Notes under the pieces: model-generated
The model's input: the letters and a program-made list of their open reading frames with translations, nothing else
Told to the model about the DNA's origin: nothing
The model's database searches: none
Assembly: GCF_018332695.1 (NCBI RefSeq)
Contig: NZ_BOQN01000131.1
Span: 1 to 64,000, forward strand
Length of the DNA: 64,000 nucleotides
Reading direction: 5' to 3'
Source: Paractinoplanes toevensis
GTDB taxonomy: Bacteria; Actinomycetota; Actinomycetes; Mycobacteriales; Micromonosporaceae
In this document: piece after piece, positions 46,126 to 54,994 of the stretch
Layout: each line of letters begins with the position of its first letter
Numbering within the stretch: position 1 is the stretch's first letter
Translations under genes and position numbers: made by a program

Positions 46126-47466
46126 TTAGGCGCGGGCGAGCCGGGCCCGGACCGCGAGTTGCTCGGCGAGCGCCCACGCCTCGGCCAGGTCCCGGTCGCG
46201 GGCCTGCCCGGCCCGGCCGCCCGCGGTGTCCGCGTACACCGTGGCCAGTCCCAGCCGGCGCTGCAGCGGGCCCTGCACGACCCGCACGCTCTGCAGGCGG
46301 GCGTAGGGCACCAGGCTCAGCTCGCGGGTGAGCAACCCCCACCGGGACACGAAGACCTCGGGGGTGAGGCCGGCGCCCAGGTAGCGCAGTGCGAACGGGT
46401 GCAGCCAGCGGGCCCGGGCCGGCGGCGGTGAGGTGGCCAGCGTCGCCAGGTCCACGCCGGGCAGCACGTCCCACACCAGGGCCCGGGCGGTGGCGAAATC
46501 GCCGACCGGCAGCAGCCGATCGGACCGCTTGTTGTCGCCGCCGGGCTCACCCGCGTACCCGGCGATGTCCAGCCGCAGGTGCAGCCACTTGTGCCCGCGC
46601 CACAGCAGCGGCCAGGTGGCCCCGATCGACTGGACCCGGTTGAGCGGCACGACCTGGCTGCGCGTCTCCAGCAGCCCGTAGCGCACCACGAGCCGGCCGC
46701 CGGGGTCGCGGGCGAGCCGGAAATCCCAGTCCTGCAGCACCCGCCGGACCGGTTGCAGCAACACACCGGCCATCGCGGTCACCGTGCTGGCGATGCCGAT
46801 GAACGTCCACTGCGCCTCGAGCACGAACTGCATGACCACGAACGCGATGCCGAGGGGCAGGAAGATCGCCTGCGGGGTGAGCAGCTGGCTGATCACCAGG
46901 TCACGGTTCTCCACCCGGAGCAGCGGATGTTCGAGGGTGGGCGCGCCGGTTGCCGCGGCCTGCGCTCCGGCGCCGGCCTGCGCTTCCCCCGCTTGGGTAC
47001 GCCCGGCGAGCGCGAGAAGCCGTTCCCGCAGAGCGGCCGCGTCCCGGACCGTCAGGTAGGCCAGGGGCGCCTCGGTCTTGCCGCCGCCGACCACCTCGAG
47101 GCGCAGCTCGGCGAGGCCGGTGAGCTGGGCGAGCAGCGGGCGGCGGAGTTCGACGGCCTGGAGGCGTTCGAGCGGGATGGCCCGGTTGCGCCGCCAGATG
47201 AGACCGTCGGAGATGCGCAGCTCCCGGCCCACCACGTGGTAGCCGGTGGTCAGCCAGCCGACCAGCGAGAAGATCACGACGCCGAGGGCGAGCACCAGGA
47301 CGACTATCGCGAACCGCTCCAGACCGACCTGGGAGAGGGTTTGCCACGACAGGGCGGCCACCACCACCGCGATGCTCTTCGCGCCGTGCAGGATCGGGCT
47401 GAGCGGGTGGAGTCGCCGCCGTGGCTCTGCTTCGGCGGTCACCGGCTCCTGAGGAGTGGTGGTCAC
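46126..47466 (-). CDS. Membrane protein with two PH (YdbT-like) domains
   Basis: The 446-residue protein has at least two hydrophobic hairpins (RFAIVVLVLALGVVIFSLVG, AIFLPLGIAFVVMQFVL) and bacterial PH domains (WRRNRAIPLERLQAVELRRP, ETRSQVVPLNRVQSIG, TRELSLVPYARLQSVRVVQG). This matches the YdbT/DUF304 arrangement, where it pairs with a smaller YdbS-like protein; the partner lies directly upstream and overlaps by 4 bases. Function is unknown, possibly envelope stress. Confidence 0.86.
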   Translation of the reverse strand: MTTTPQEPVTAEAEPRRRLHPLSPILHGAKSIAVVVAALSWQTLSQVGLERFAIVVLVLALGVVIFSLVGWLTTGYHVVGRELRISDGLIWRRNRAIPLERLQAVELRRPLLAQLTGLAELRLEVVGGGKTEAPLAYLTVRDAAALRERLLALAGRTQAGEAQAGAGAQAAATGAPTLEHPLLRVENRDLVISQLLTPQAIFLPLGIAFVVMQFVLEAQWTFIGIASTVTAMAGVLLQPVRRVLQDWDFRLARDPGGRLVVRYGLLETRSQVVPLNRVQSIGATWPLLWRGHKWLHLRLDIAGYAGEPGGDNKRSDRLLPVGDFATARALVWDVLPGVDLATLATSPPPARARWLHPFALRYLGAGLTPEVFVSRWGLLTRELSLVPYARLQSVRVVQGPLQRRLGLATVYADTAGGRAGQARDRDLAEAWALAEQLAVRARLARA

Positions 47467-47969
47467 AGTCCCTCGGCCCGGTCCTCGCCGAGGGCGGTGA
47501 GCCGGTCGCGCAGCCGGGACGCCTCGGCCGGCGGCAGACCGGGCACCTTGGCGTCGCTGGCCGCGGACGCGGTGTGCAGCTGGACGGTGGCCAGGCCGAA
47601 CGCGCGTTCGAGCGGGCCGGCCGTGACGTCCACGAACTGCATGCGGGCGTACGGGACGATGGACAGCCGCCGGATCAGCAGGCCGTGCCGGACGAGCAAG
47701 TCCTGGTCGCGCTCGGCATAGCCCCAGGCGCGGACGGCCCGGACGGTGACGATGGACCGCCAGATCGCGTAGCCGACGACCGCCGCCATGCCGGCGCCCC
47801 ACGTCCAGTGCGGGGCGAAGAACCAGCCGACGCCGAGGCCGGTGAGCAGCACGACGACCCAGATGGCGCGGGCGATCAACTCCACTGTGATCAGCTTGGG
47901 GGACACCGGACGCCACTGGACGGTGTCGGGCCATGGGGTGAGTGCGTCGGGCGCAAGCGGCTCGGTCAC
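47463..47969 (-). CDS. PH domain membrane protein (YdbS-like)
   Basis: The 168-residue protein has two transmembrane helices (LIARAIWVVVLLTGLGVGWF and GAGMAAVVGYAIW) and one PH domain (RRLSIVPYARMQFVDVTAGP). It pairs with the larger PH protein that follows and overlaps it. It starts at GTG 47969 after the small zinc-ribbon-like gene, with a gap of 9 bases. Confidence 0.86.
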   Translation of the reverse strand: MTEPLAPDALTPWPDTVQWRPVSPKLITVELIARAIWVVVLLTGLGVGWFFAPHWTWGAGMAAVVGYAIWRSIVTVRAVRAWGYAERDQDLLVRHGLLIRRLSIVPYARMQFVDVTAGPLERAFGLATVQLHTASAASDAKVPGLPPAEASRLRDRLTALGEDRAEGL

Positions 47970-47978
47970 ACCTGAAGC

Positions 47979-48188
47979 CTAGGAGATCGCACCGAAGGCC
48001 GTCACTTCGCGCAGGAATCCGCGGAGGTCGAGGAAGGTGCTGAGGGAATCACGGTGGTCATCACAGGCGAGCCAGACCTTGCGGTAATCCGGCGTGTGCA
48101 ACTTCGGATTGTTCCAGCGCAAAGCCCACACCGCCCCAGCTCGGCACCCCTTGGCGGAGCACTGAGGGGCGAGATCGTCGTCGGCCAC
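47979..48188 (-). CDS. Small conserved protein with a possible zinc site
   Basis: The 69-residue protein has cysteines in APQCSAKGCRAGA and a Cys/His pair in WLACDDHRDSL, which could bind zinc. The WALRWNNPKLHTPDYRKVWL core is typical of an actinobacterial family I recognise only as uncharacterised. GTG at 48188 (MADDDLAPQC) is chosen over longer frames. It heads the PH-domain operon. Confidence 0.7.
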   Translation of the reverse strand: MADDDLAPQCSAKGCRAGAVWALRWNNPKLHTPDYRKVWLACDDHRDSLSTFLDLRGFLREVTAFGAIS

Positions 48189-48251
48189 GCTGAAAGCGTA
48201 GGCCCTTCGCAACGTGAGGCGTCCGGGGCTCGGCCTCGGAGCAGAAATGCG

Positions 48252-48335
48252 AAAGGCCTCCGGTCCGCGGTTTTGCGGACAAGAGACCTCTAGGCTTTTG
48301 CGCCGCCGGGCGACCACGGGGGAAGTCGCCCGGCG
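48252..48335. ncRNA. Two consecutive stem-loops, candidate structured RNA or terminators
   Basis: The first hairpin (48252-48298) has an inner stem GTCCGC/GCGGAC and an outer AAAGGCCTC paired imperfectly with GAGACCTCTAGGCTTT. The second (48304-48335) is a perfect 11-base stem CGCCGGGCGAC with a 10-base loop containing GGGGG (CCCCC on the minus strand). They lie in the gap upstream of the small zinc-site gene. A C-rich loop recalls 6C-type RNAs, but the identity is not established. Confidence 0.35.
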
Positions 48336-48567
48336 ACGGATCGAATGTTACACGGTTCCGGGAGAAGCGCATCCTCCCGGCTCCGGTGCCCGTTCCGGCT
48401 AATCGCGAGAAAGATCGACACGACTGGGCCATGGCGGGTGACCGGCCACAGCGCGTAATACGCCTACACCGAGCGCACTTTCAGCCAGGTCGTGTAAGTC
48501 TTGTTCGTCGGCTTGGCGCCGGCAGGGTTAGATAGCAGCTTCAAGCCGCGACTGCTGTGGAGGACCG

Positions 48568-49680
48568 GTGGCCCAGCCACTCATGCCCGAGACCGAGACG
48601 AGCTCCAATGGCGTGCCCGTGCCCCCGGCACAGGACGCGACCCAACTGGAACGCGCCATGTTCGAGGTCAAGCGGGTGATCGTCGGCCAGGACAGAATGG
48701 TCGAGCGCATGTTCGTGGCGCTGCTGGCGCGCGGGCACTGCCTGCTCGAGGGCGTTCCTGGCGTGGCGAAGACCCTGGCCGTCGAGACCCTTGCCAAGGT
48801 CGTCGGCGGCACGTTCTCCCGGGTGCAGTTCACCCCCGACCTGGTTCCGGCCGACATCGTCGGCACCCGGATCTACCGGCAGAGCAGTGAGAAATTCGAC
48901 GTCGAGCTCGGCCCGGTGTTCGTCAACTTCCTGCTCGCCGACGAGATCAACCGCGCCCCGGCCAAGGTGCAGTCGGCGCTGCTCGAGGTGATGGCCGAGC
49001 ACCAGGTGTCGATCGGCGGGCAGACCCACCGGGTGCCCGACCCGTTCCTGGTGATGGCCACCCAGAACCCGATCGAGCAGGAGGGTGTCTACCCGCTGCC
49101 CGAGGCCCAGCGCGACCGCTTCCTGATGAAGATCCTGGTCGGCTACCCGACCGACGCCGAGGAACGCGAGATCGTCTACCGCATGGGGGTCAGCCCGCCC
49201 GAGCCCAAGGCGATCTTCACGCCGGAGGACCTCCTCGGCCTGCAGCGCCGCGCCGACCAGGTGTTCGTGCACAACGCGCTGGTCGACTACACGGTCCGGC
49301 TGGTCCTGGCCACCCGCGCCCCGGCCCAGCACGGCATGCCCGACGTGGCCTCGCTCATCCAGTACGGCGCGAGCCCTCGCGCGTCGCTCGGCATCGTCCG
49401 GGCCACCCGGGCCCTGGCCCTGCTGCGCGGCCGCGACTACGCCCTGCCGCAGGACCTGCAGGACATCGCGCCCGACATCCTGCGCCACCGGCTCGTGCTC
49501 AGCTACGACGCCCTGGCCGACGACATCCCGGCCGACCACATCGTGGCCCGGATCATGCAGAGCGTCCCGATGCCGTCGGTGGCGTCCCGGCAGGGCACCT
49601 CGCCCAACGGTGGCCCGCCCGCGGCGGCCCCGGTGAGCGCCGGTCCCCAGGCAGGTGGCGGATGGCCGGCTCAGCATTAG
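48568..49680 (+). CDS. moxR: MoxR-type AAA+ ATPase
   Basis: The 370-residue ATPase has GVPGVAKT (Walker A), LLADEINRAPAKVQSALLEVM (Walker B) and MATQNPIEQEG (sensor). MoxR proteins act as chaperones with DUF58 and VWA partners, which follow directly here. A Pro/Gly-rich tail closes the protein. By position it equals M. tuberculosis Rv1479. GTG at 48568. Confidence 0.93.
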   Translation: MAQPLMPETETSSNGVPVPPAQDATQLERAMFEVKRVIVGQDRMVERMFVALLARGHCLLEGVPGVAKTLAVETLAKVVGGTFSRVQFTPDLVPADIVGTRIYRQSSEKFDVELGPVFVNFLLADEINRAPAKVQSALLEVMAEHQVSIGGQTHRVPDPFLVMATQNPIEQEGVYPLPEAQRDRFLMKILVGYPTDAEEREIVYRMGVSPPEPKAIFTPEDLLGLQRRADQVFVHNALVDYTVRLVLATRAPAQHGMPDVASLIQYGASPRASLGIVRATRALALLRGRDYALPQDLQDIAPDILRHRLVLSYDALADDIPADHIVARIMQSVPMPSVASRQGTSPNGGPPAAAPVSAGPQAGGGWPAQH

Positions 49681-50654
49681 GGCCGGGCATCGACGCACCC
49701 GCGCTGGAGGGGGCGGCCCGGGCCGAGGCGGTGCTGGGCCGCTTGCAGCTGCTCGTCACCCGCAAGCTGGACGGCCTGCTCCAGGGCGATTACGCCGGTC
49801 TGCTCCCCGGCCCGGGCAGCGAGGCCGGCGAGAGCCGGGAATACCTTCCGGGCGACGACGTGCGCCGGATGGACTGGCCGGTGACGGCCCGCACCACCCA
49901 GCCGCACGTGCGCCGTACGGTCGCCGACCGCGAGTTGGAGACGTGGCTGGCGGTCGACCTGTCGGCCAGCCTCGACTTCGGCACCGCGCAGTGGCTCAAG
50001 CGTGACCTGGTGGTCGCGGCGGCCACCGCGATGGCCCACCTGACCGTCCGGGGCGGCAACCGCATCGGCGCGGTCGTCGGCACCGGCTCCGGTTCGCTCG
50101 GCAAGGGCCGGAAGAAGAACACCGAGCCGGCCGCCGCGCCGATGGTGCGGCTCCCGGCCCGGCCCGGCCGCAAGGAGGCGCAGGGCCTGCTGCGGTCGAT
50201 CGCCCGCACCCAGATCCGGCCCGGCCGCACCGACCTGGGCGAGCTGGTCGACATGCTGAACCGGCCACCACGCCGGCGCGGGGTCGCCGTGGTCATCTCC
50301 GACTTCATGGCGCCGGTCGACGGCTGGGCGCGCCCGGTGCGCATGCTCGCCGTGCGGCACGACGTGCTGGCCATCGAGGTGGTCGACCCGCGCGAGCTGG
50401 AGCTGCCCGACGTGGGCGTGCTCGCCCTCGCCGACCCGGAGACCGGCGAGATGCACGAGGTGCAGACCTCCGACGCCAAACTGCGACGCCGTTACGCCGA
50501 GGCGGCGGCCGAGCAGCGCGGTGCCATCGCCCGTGCCCTGCGCGCGGCCGGCGCCGCCCACCTGCGCTTGCGCACCGACACCGACTGGCTGCTGGACATG
50601 GTCCGTTTCGTGGCCGCCCAGCGACACGCACGCACCCGGGGGACCACCCGATGA
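49662..50654 (+). CDS. DUF58 domain protein, MoxR partner
   Basis: The 330-residue protein has the DUF58 core AGESREYLPGDDVRRMDWPV and a VWA-like fold after it (LAVDLSASLDFG with the MIDAS-like DLSAS). It overlaps moxR by 19 bases and the next gene by 4. Rv1480 is the positional counterpart in M. tuberculosis. It probably acts with MoxR in protein complex maturation. Confidence 0.92.
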   Translation: MAGSALGPGIDAPALEGAARAEAVLGRLQLLVTRKLDGLLQGDYAGLLPGPGSEAGESREYLPGDDVRRMDWPVTARTTQPHVRRTVADRELETWLAVDLSASLDFGTAQWLKRDLVVAAATAMAHLTVRGGNRIGAVVGTGSGSLGKGRKKNTEPAAAPMVRLPARPGRKEAQGLLRSIARTQIRPGRTDLGELVDMLNRPPRRRGVAVVISDFMAPVDGWARPVRMLAVRHDVLAIEVVDPRELELPDVGVLALADPETGEMHEVQTSDAKLRRRYAEAAAEQRGAIARALRAAGAAHLRLRTDTDWLLDMVRFVAAQRHARTRGTTR

Positions 50655-51601
50655 TCCGTTTCCTGGAACCGTGGTGGCTGCTGGTGCTGCTGCCCGTTCT
50701 CGCCCTGGCCGGCGCGTACGTGTGGCGGCAGTTCCGGCGCCGCACCTACGCCATGCGCTTCACCAACGTCGACCTGCTGCGCACCCTCGCCCCGAAGGGC
50801 CTGGGCTGGCGGCGGCACGTGTCGGCGACGGCGTTCCTGCTGAGCCTGTTCATCCTCGGTTCCGCCCTGGCGCGGCCGTCGATCGACAAGCAGGAACCGC
50901 TCGAGCGGGCCACCGTCATGCTGGCGATCGACGTGTCGCTGTCGATGGAGGCCGACGACGTGGCGCCGAACCGGATCGAGGCGGCGCAGGAGGCGGCCAA
51001 GGCGTTCGTGAACGAGCTGCCGGCGACCTACAACCTGGGTCTCGTGTCGTTCGCGAAGGCGGCGAACGTGCTGGTCTCGCCGACCAAGGACCGGTCCGCG
51101 GTGATCTCGGGCATCGACGGGCTGGCGCTGGCCGAGGCGACCGCGACCGGTGAGGCCGTGTTCACCTCGCTCGACGCGATCCGCACCGTGCCGGCCGACG
51201 GTGCGGACGGAGCCCCGCCGGCCCGGATCGTGCTGCTGTCCGACGGTTACCGCACGTCGGGCCGCTCGATCGAGGACGCGGCCACGGCGGCGTCGCAGGC
51301 CAACGTGCCGGTGTCGACGATCGCCTTCGGCACCGACACCGGTGTCGTCGACATCCGCGGCAACCTGCAGCGGGTGCCGGTCGACCGGCAGTCGCTGCAG
51401 CAGCTGGCCGACCAGACCAAGGGCTACTTCTACGAGGCCGCCTCGGTGAGCGAGCTCAAGAAGGTGTACGAGGACATGGGCAGCTCGATCGGCCACAAGG
51501 TCGAGGCACGCGAGGTGACCCAGTGGTACGCGGGTGCGGCGTTGCTCTTCGGGCTGGTGGCGGCCGCGATGAGTCTGGTGTGGACCTCGCGGCTGCCGTA
51601 A
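50651..51601 (+). CDS. VWA domain membrane protein, MoxR partner
   Basis: The 316-residue protein has N-terminal helices (WWLLVLLPVLALAGAYVW and ATAFLLSLFILGSALA), a VWA domain with AIDVSLSMEADDV (MIDAS DxSxS) and a C-terminal helix (YAGAALLFGLVAAAMSLVW). It corresponds to Rv1481. Its ATG overlaps the DUF58 stop. Confidence 0.92.
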   Translation: MIRFLEPWWLLVLLPVLALAGAYVWRQFRRRTYAMRFTNVDLLRTLAPKGLGWRRHVSATAFLLSLFILGSALARPSIDKQEPLERATVMLAIDVSLSMEADDVAPNRIEAAQEAAKAFVNELPATYNLGLVSFAKAANVLVSPTKDRSAVISGIDGLALAEATATGEAVFTSLDAIRTVPADGADGAPPARIVLLSDGYRTSGRSIEDAATAASQANVPVSTIAFGTDTGVVDIRGNLQRVPVDRQSLQQLADQTKGYFYEAASVSELKKVYEDMGSSIGHKVEAREVTQWYAGAALLFGLVAAAMSLVWTSRLP

Positions 51602-51611
51602 GGCCGAGGGC

Positions 51612-51698
51612 CTAGGGGTTGTTGTGCACGAGCATGAACAGCACGACGACCCAGGCGGCGGCGAGGGTGAAGCTGAGGGGTGCGATGAAGTTCTTCAT
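51612..51698 (-). CDS. 28-residue single-pass membrane protein
   Basis: The frame encodes MKNFIAPLSFTLAAAWVVVL followed by FMLVHNNP. That is one hydrophobic helix with a Lys near the N-terminus and a polar tail, starting at ATG 51698. GGGAGA lies about 8 bases upstream on the minus strand. Small single-span proteins of this sort are frequent in actinobacteria and usually unannotated. Its partner or role is unknown. It is convergent with the VWA gene end. Confidence 0.6.
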   Translation of the reverse strand: MKNFIAPLSFTLAAAWVVVLFMLVHNNP

Positions 51699-51851
51699 GG
51701 CAGACGTCTCCCGCTCGGTGACTGGCGATGGAAGCGCGCAGGTCACGTCGCGGCCGGCACCCACGCATCCCAGCGTCGCGGCGCACACGACAGGGACGGT
51801 CGCACCGCTCTTGACAGCGGTGTGAACCGGGAATGCGGGGCGGGATCGATG

Positions 51852-51922
51852 TCAGCAGACGGGCTGACGACCGGCCCGGCCACGACTAGGAGGATCGCTA
51901 TCTCGCACAGCGATCACCTCCT
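51852..51922 (-). promoter_or_regulatory. Leader peptide with its ribosome site sequestered in a hairpin
   Basis: On the minus strand, a full Shine-Dalgarno AGGAGGTGATC is followed by GTG (51908) and an 18-residue frame MRDSDPPSRGRAGRQPVC. The same stretch folds: AGGAGG and ATCGCT, split by a TG bulge, pair with AGCGAT and CCTCCT, placing the GTG in the 9-base loop (51888-51922). The 28-residue membrane gene lies 150 bases downstream. This looks like translational control of a leader. Confidence 0.45.
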
Positions 51923-51974
51923 GTGAAGTCGTCGGGCATCGGGGCCGTCGGAGACAATACCCCTTAAGCGCAAC

Positions 51975-52910
51975 TTAAGAAACGTGACCCGGCTCCTCGT
52001 GGCGAGGACCACCCGACAGGACTACGTCGGTGACCGCGCGCAGGGTGGCACTGCCCTCGACGAGGTAGTAGTCGTGGCCGTCGACACCGTCCGTGGGCAG
52101 GGACGATGCACCGAAGCCGGCCGACGAGGGGCGCTTGCCGAGTCCGAGCCCGAAGAGTCGGATCTGCGGAATCCGGCGGATCCAGTCATGTGGGGCGAGC
52201 GCCGACCAGACGTGCGCCCCGCCGAGATCGGCGGCCCGGCCGGCGCCCATGCCGGGGGAGCCGAGCGCGATCAGATCGCTCACCTCGGGCAGGTCCGGCG
52301 CGGCCAGCCCGACTACGAGCGCGCCGTAGCTGTGCCCGATGAGCGTGACGGTCGCCGTGGGGCGCTGCCGCCGGAGATTTCGGACGAAAGCCGTGAGGGC
52401 GGAAGCGCCGGTGCGGGCCCGGCCGTACGTGGCGGCGGCCACGCCGATGCCCTCGGGCGGGTCGTAGCCGAGCCAGCTGATCACCGCGACGTCCCGATCA
52501 CGCTTGCTGAGCTGCTGGTAGAGGGTGCGGCCCTGGACGCCGGGTGCGCGCCGGGCCACGCCGCCGAGGCCGCGGTCGAAGTCGGCCAGGGTGGTGTCGA
52601 CGCCGGGCACCAGGATCGCGATCCGCGACGCGGTGGCCAGGTCGCCGAACACCTCGGCGGTCTTTCCGTCGCCCGCCGGGTCGAAGAACAGAAAGTGTCG
52701 GCCCGCCGCGGCCCAGGTCGCGTAGGGGCAGCCGGTGGCCAGCATCTGAGTGGCCGCCTCGCGGTAGGCCTCGGCGAAGGTGGCCCGGGTGGTCGCCGGC
52801 GCCTGCGAACGCGGGGCGGGCCGGACAGCCGGGGCGGCGGCGGTGGCCGGGGTGACCGCCAGCGGGAGCAGGAGAAGGGCCAGGGCGAGGGCGCTCGGGA
52901 GGATTCGCAT
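51975..52910 (-). CDS. Secreted alpha/beta hydrolase (DUF1023 family)
   Basis: This 311-residue precursor has a Sec signal peptide (MRILPSALALALLLLPLAVT, ATAAAPA). The hydrolase core has the nucleophile elbow TLIGHSYGALVV and a C-terminal His in DGHDYYLVEG. It matches the DUF1023 alpha/beta hydrolases of actinobacteria, whose substrates are unknown. ATG at 52910. It is divergent in no pair; the two-component genes lie upstream on the same strand. Confidence 0.85.
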   Translation of the reverse strand: MRILPSALALALLLLPLAVTPATAAAPAVRPAPRSQAPATTRATFAEAYREAATQMLATGCPYATWAAAGRHFLFFDPAGDGKTAEVFGDLATASRIAILVPGVDTTLADFDRGLGGVARRAPGVQGRTLYQQLSKRDRDVAVISWLGYDPPEGIGVAAATYGRARTGASALTAFVRNLRRQRPTATVTLIGHSYGALVVGLAAPDLPEVSDLIALGSPGMGAGRAADLGGAHVWSALAPHDWIRRIPQIRLFGLGLGKRPSSAGFGASSLPTDGVDGHDYYLVEGSATLRAVTDVVLSGGPRHEEPGHVS

Positions 52911-52973
52911 AGGCCGCAGATTCCGGCCGGGAAACCCCCGCGGTCGTCACCCCGCGGTCCACATTCGAGCGTG

Positions 52974-53618
52974 CTACCCAGGTACTACGAGGCCGGTCTC
53001 GTAGGCGAAGACCACCGCCTGGGCGCGGTCGCGCAGGTGGAGTTTGGCCAGGATCCGTCCGATGTGAGACTTCACCGTCTGCTCGGCCACCACCAGGTCG
53101 TCGGCGATCTCGGAATTGGACCGGCCGCGCGCGATCAGCCGCAGCACGTCGGTCTCCCGCGGAGTGAGTGCGTTCAGGGCGGTCGGCCGGGGCCGGTTCT
53201 GCTGCGGTCGGGTCGCGAACTCGGCGATCAGCCGCCGGGTCACCGACGGCGCGAGCAGGGCCTCGCCCGCCGCCACCACCCGCACCGCGTTGATCAGATC
53301 GGCGGCCGGGGCGTCCTTGAGCAGGAACCCGCTGGCCCCGGCGCGCAGCGCCTCATAGACGTAGTCGTCCAGGTCGAACGTGGTCAGGATGAGCACCTTG
53401 GGCCCGTCGCCGATCCGCCGGGTCGCCTCGAGCCCGTCCATCACCGGCATCCGGATGTCCATCAGCACGACGTCGGGCGCGAGGTCGCGGGCCTGGCTGA
53501 CGGCCGCCGCGCCGTCGGCCGCGTCGCCGACGACGACGATGTCCGGCTGGGCGCCGAGCAGGGCACCGAACCCCTGCCGGACCATCGCCTGGTCGTCCGC
53601 GATCAGCACCTTGATCAT
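52974..53618 (-). CDS. NarL/LuxR-type response regulator
   Basis: The 214-residue protein has a receiver domain with the phospho-acceptor in DVVLMDIRMPVMDG, the conserved Lys in GFLLKDAPA, and a C-terminal LuxR HTH (LTPRETDVLRLIARGRSNSE, IADDLVVAEQTVKSHIGRIL). Its ATG overlaps the histidine kinase stop by 4 bases. The regulated genes are not identifiable. Confidence 0.92.
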   Translation of the reverse strand: MIKVLIADDQAMVRQGFGALLGAQPDIVVVGDAADGAAAVSQARDLAPDVVLMDIRMPVMDGLEATRRIGDGPKVLILTTFDLDDYVYEALRAGASGFLLKDAPAADLINAVRVVAAGEALLAPSVTRRLIAEFATRPQQNRPRPTALNALTPRETDVLRLIARGRSNSEIADDLVVAEQTVKSHIGRILAKLHLRDRAQAVVFAYETGLVVPG

Positions 53619-54907
53619 GCGTGCTCCTGGGCGAGGGGGGAGAGGGGAAGGGCGGCGTGCACCACGAACTCGGAGCCGACCGGCTCGGCGGTCAGCGTCC
53701 CGTCGAGCAGCGTCGCACGCTCGCGCATCCCCAGGATGCCGTGGCCACCGCCGGCGGGCGGCAGAGCGGCGAGCGGCAGGTCGGCGGACGACCGGCGGTC
53801 GCCCGGGCGGCGGAGGGAGTTGCGGACGGTCAACTCCAGCCGGTCGGGAAGGCCGCGGATCTCGACCGTCGCCGGCTCGCCGGGCGCGTGCCGCGCGGCG
53901 TTGGCCAGCGCTTCCTGCACGATCCGGTAAGCAGCCAGCCCGACCGCTCCGCCGATCCCAACCGACATTTCCGAAATGTCAGCCGGGGAGGAGGGCGTAG
54001 GTGCGGAGGTCCGCAGGGCCACCTCCACGCCGGCGGCGCGGGCCGTGGTCACCAACTTCGCGATGTCGGCCAGGGTGGGCTGGGGTTCCTTCGATGGCTC
54101 GGCCTGCTCGGCGCGCAGCACGCCCAGCAGGCGGCGCATGTCGGTCAGCGCCTCGCGGGCGGCCACCGCGATGCCCACCAGTTCCTGTTTGGCGTCGTCC
54201 GGCAGGTCGGGCAGGCGGTAGGGGGCGGTCTCGGCGCGGACCGCGATCATCGACATGTGGTGGGCGACCACGTCGTGCATCTCCCGGGCGATCCGGGTGC
54301 GCTCCTCCAGCACCGCCCGCTTCGCCCGCTCCAGCTCGGTGAGCTCCTCCTTCTCGGCGAGCAGCTGCGTGGTGCGGCGCCGCCGGTAGAGGATGTCGCC
54401 CAGCGCGGCGATCGCCACCAGCAGGACGGCGGCACCCCAGGCGTTGGCGTCCTTCGCGAACAGGAACACCGGGACCAGGCTCAGGGCGGTCGCCCAGGCG
54501 GTCAGCGCGGAACTCTGGGTGACCGCGAGGCGGCCCAGGACGAGCAGGAAGCCGAGGATCTGCACGACGTTCCACGGCCAGGATTCCTTCGGATCGGCGT
54601 TGATCACGCCGAGGAACATCATCGGGTACGCGAGCCGCCAGGCCCAGATCGGCAGGCGCACGGTGACCACCACCGGGAGCACCGAGCCGACCGCCATGAT
54701 GCCGATCACCACGCCGGGCAGTTCCCGGTTGTCCTCCAGGTACTCCGCGGCGGCGAAACCCAGGCCGATCAGCGCCAGAAGTCCGAGCGGAAGCGCGTAC
54801 GCCCAAAAACGACGCCGGGGCGTCGGTCGCGGCACCTCCTGAAGCCAGACCAGCCGGCGCAGCGGCCCCGTGGCATTGCGTCGGCCCACCGGGCCGATAG
54901 TCTCCAT
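53615..54907 (-). CDS. Sensor histidine kinase (HisKA_3 family)
   Basis: The 430-residue kinase has about five or six transmembrane helices in residues ~30-190. A coiled stretch follows, then a HisKA_3 dimerisation helix with the phospho-His (RTRIAREMHDVVAHHMSMIA), and an ATPase domain (RIVQEALANAARHAPGEPA, GGHGILGMRERATLLDG). It phosphorylates the adjacent response regulator. Little is present outside the membrane, so it may sense membrane state. Confidence 0.92.
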   Translation of the reverse strand: METIGPVGRRNATGPLRRLVWLQEVPRPTPRRRFWAYALPLGLLALIGLGFAAAEYLEDNRELPGVVIGIMAVGSVLPVVVTVRLPIWAWRLAYPMMFLGVINADPKESWPWNVVQILGFLLVLGRLAVTQSSALTAWATALSLVPVFLFAKDANAWGAAVLLVAIAALGDILYRRRRTTQLLAEKEELTELERAKRAVLEERTRIAREMHDVVAHHMSMIAVRAETAPYRLPDLPDDAKQELVGIAVAAREALTDMRRLLGVLRAEQAEPSKEPQPTLADIAKLVTTARAAGVEVALRTSAPTPSSPADISEMSVGIGGAVGLAAYRIVQEALANAARHAPGEPATVEIRGLPDRLELTVRNSLRRPGDRRSSADLPLAALPPAGGGHGILGMRERATLLDGTLTAEPVGSEFVVHAALPLSPLAQEHA

Positions 54908-54994
54908 CCCGGCAGGTTACGGCGCTGTTGCGGCGCCGTCGTGACCCTGTGGTGCCAACCGGCACCCCCTACCTGGGTATGAGGAGCGTTCGTC

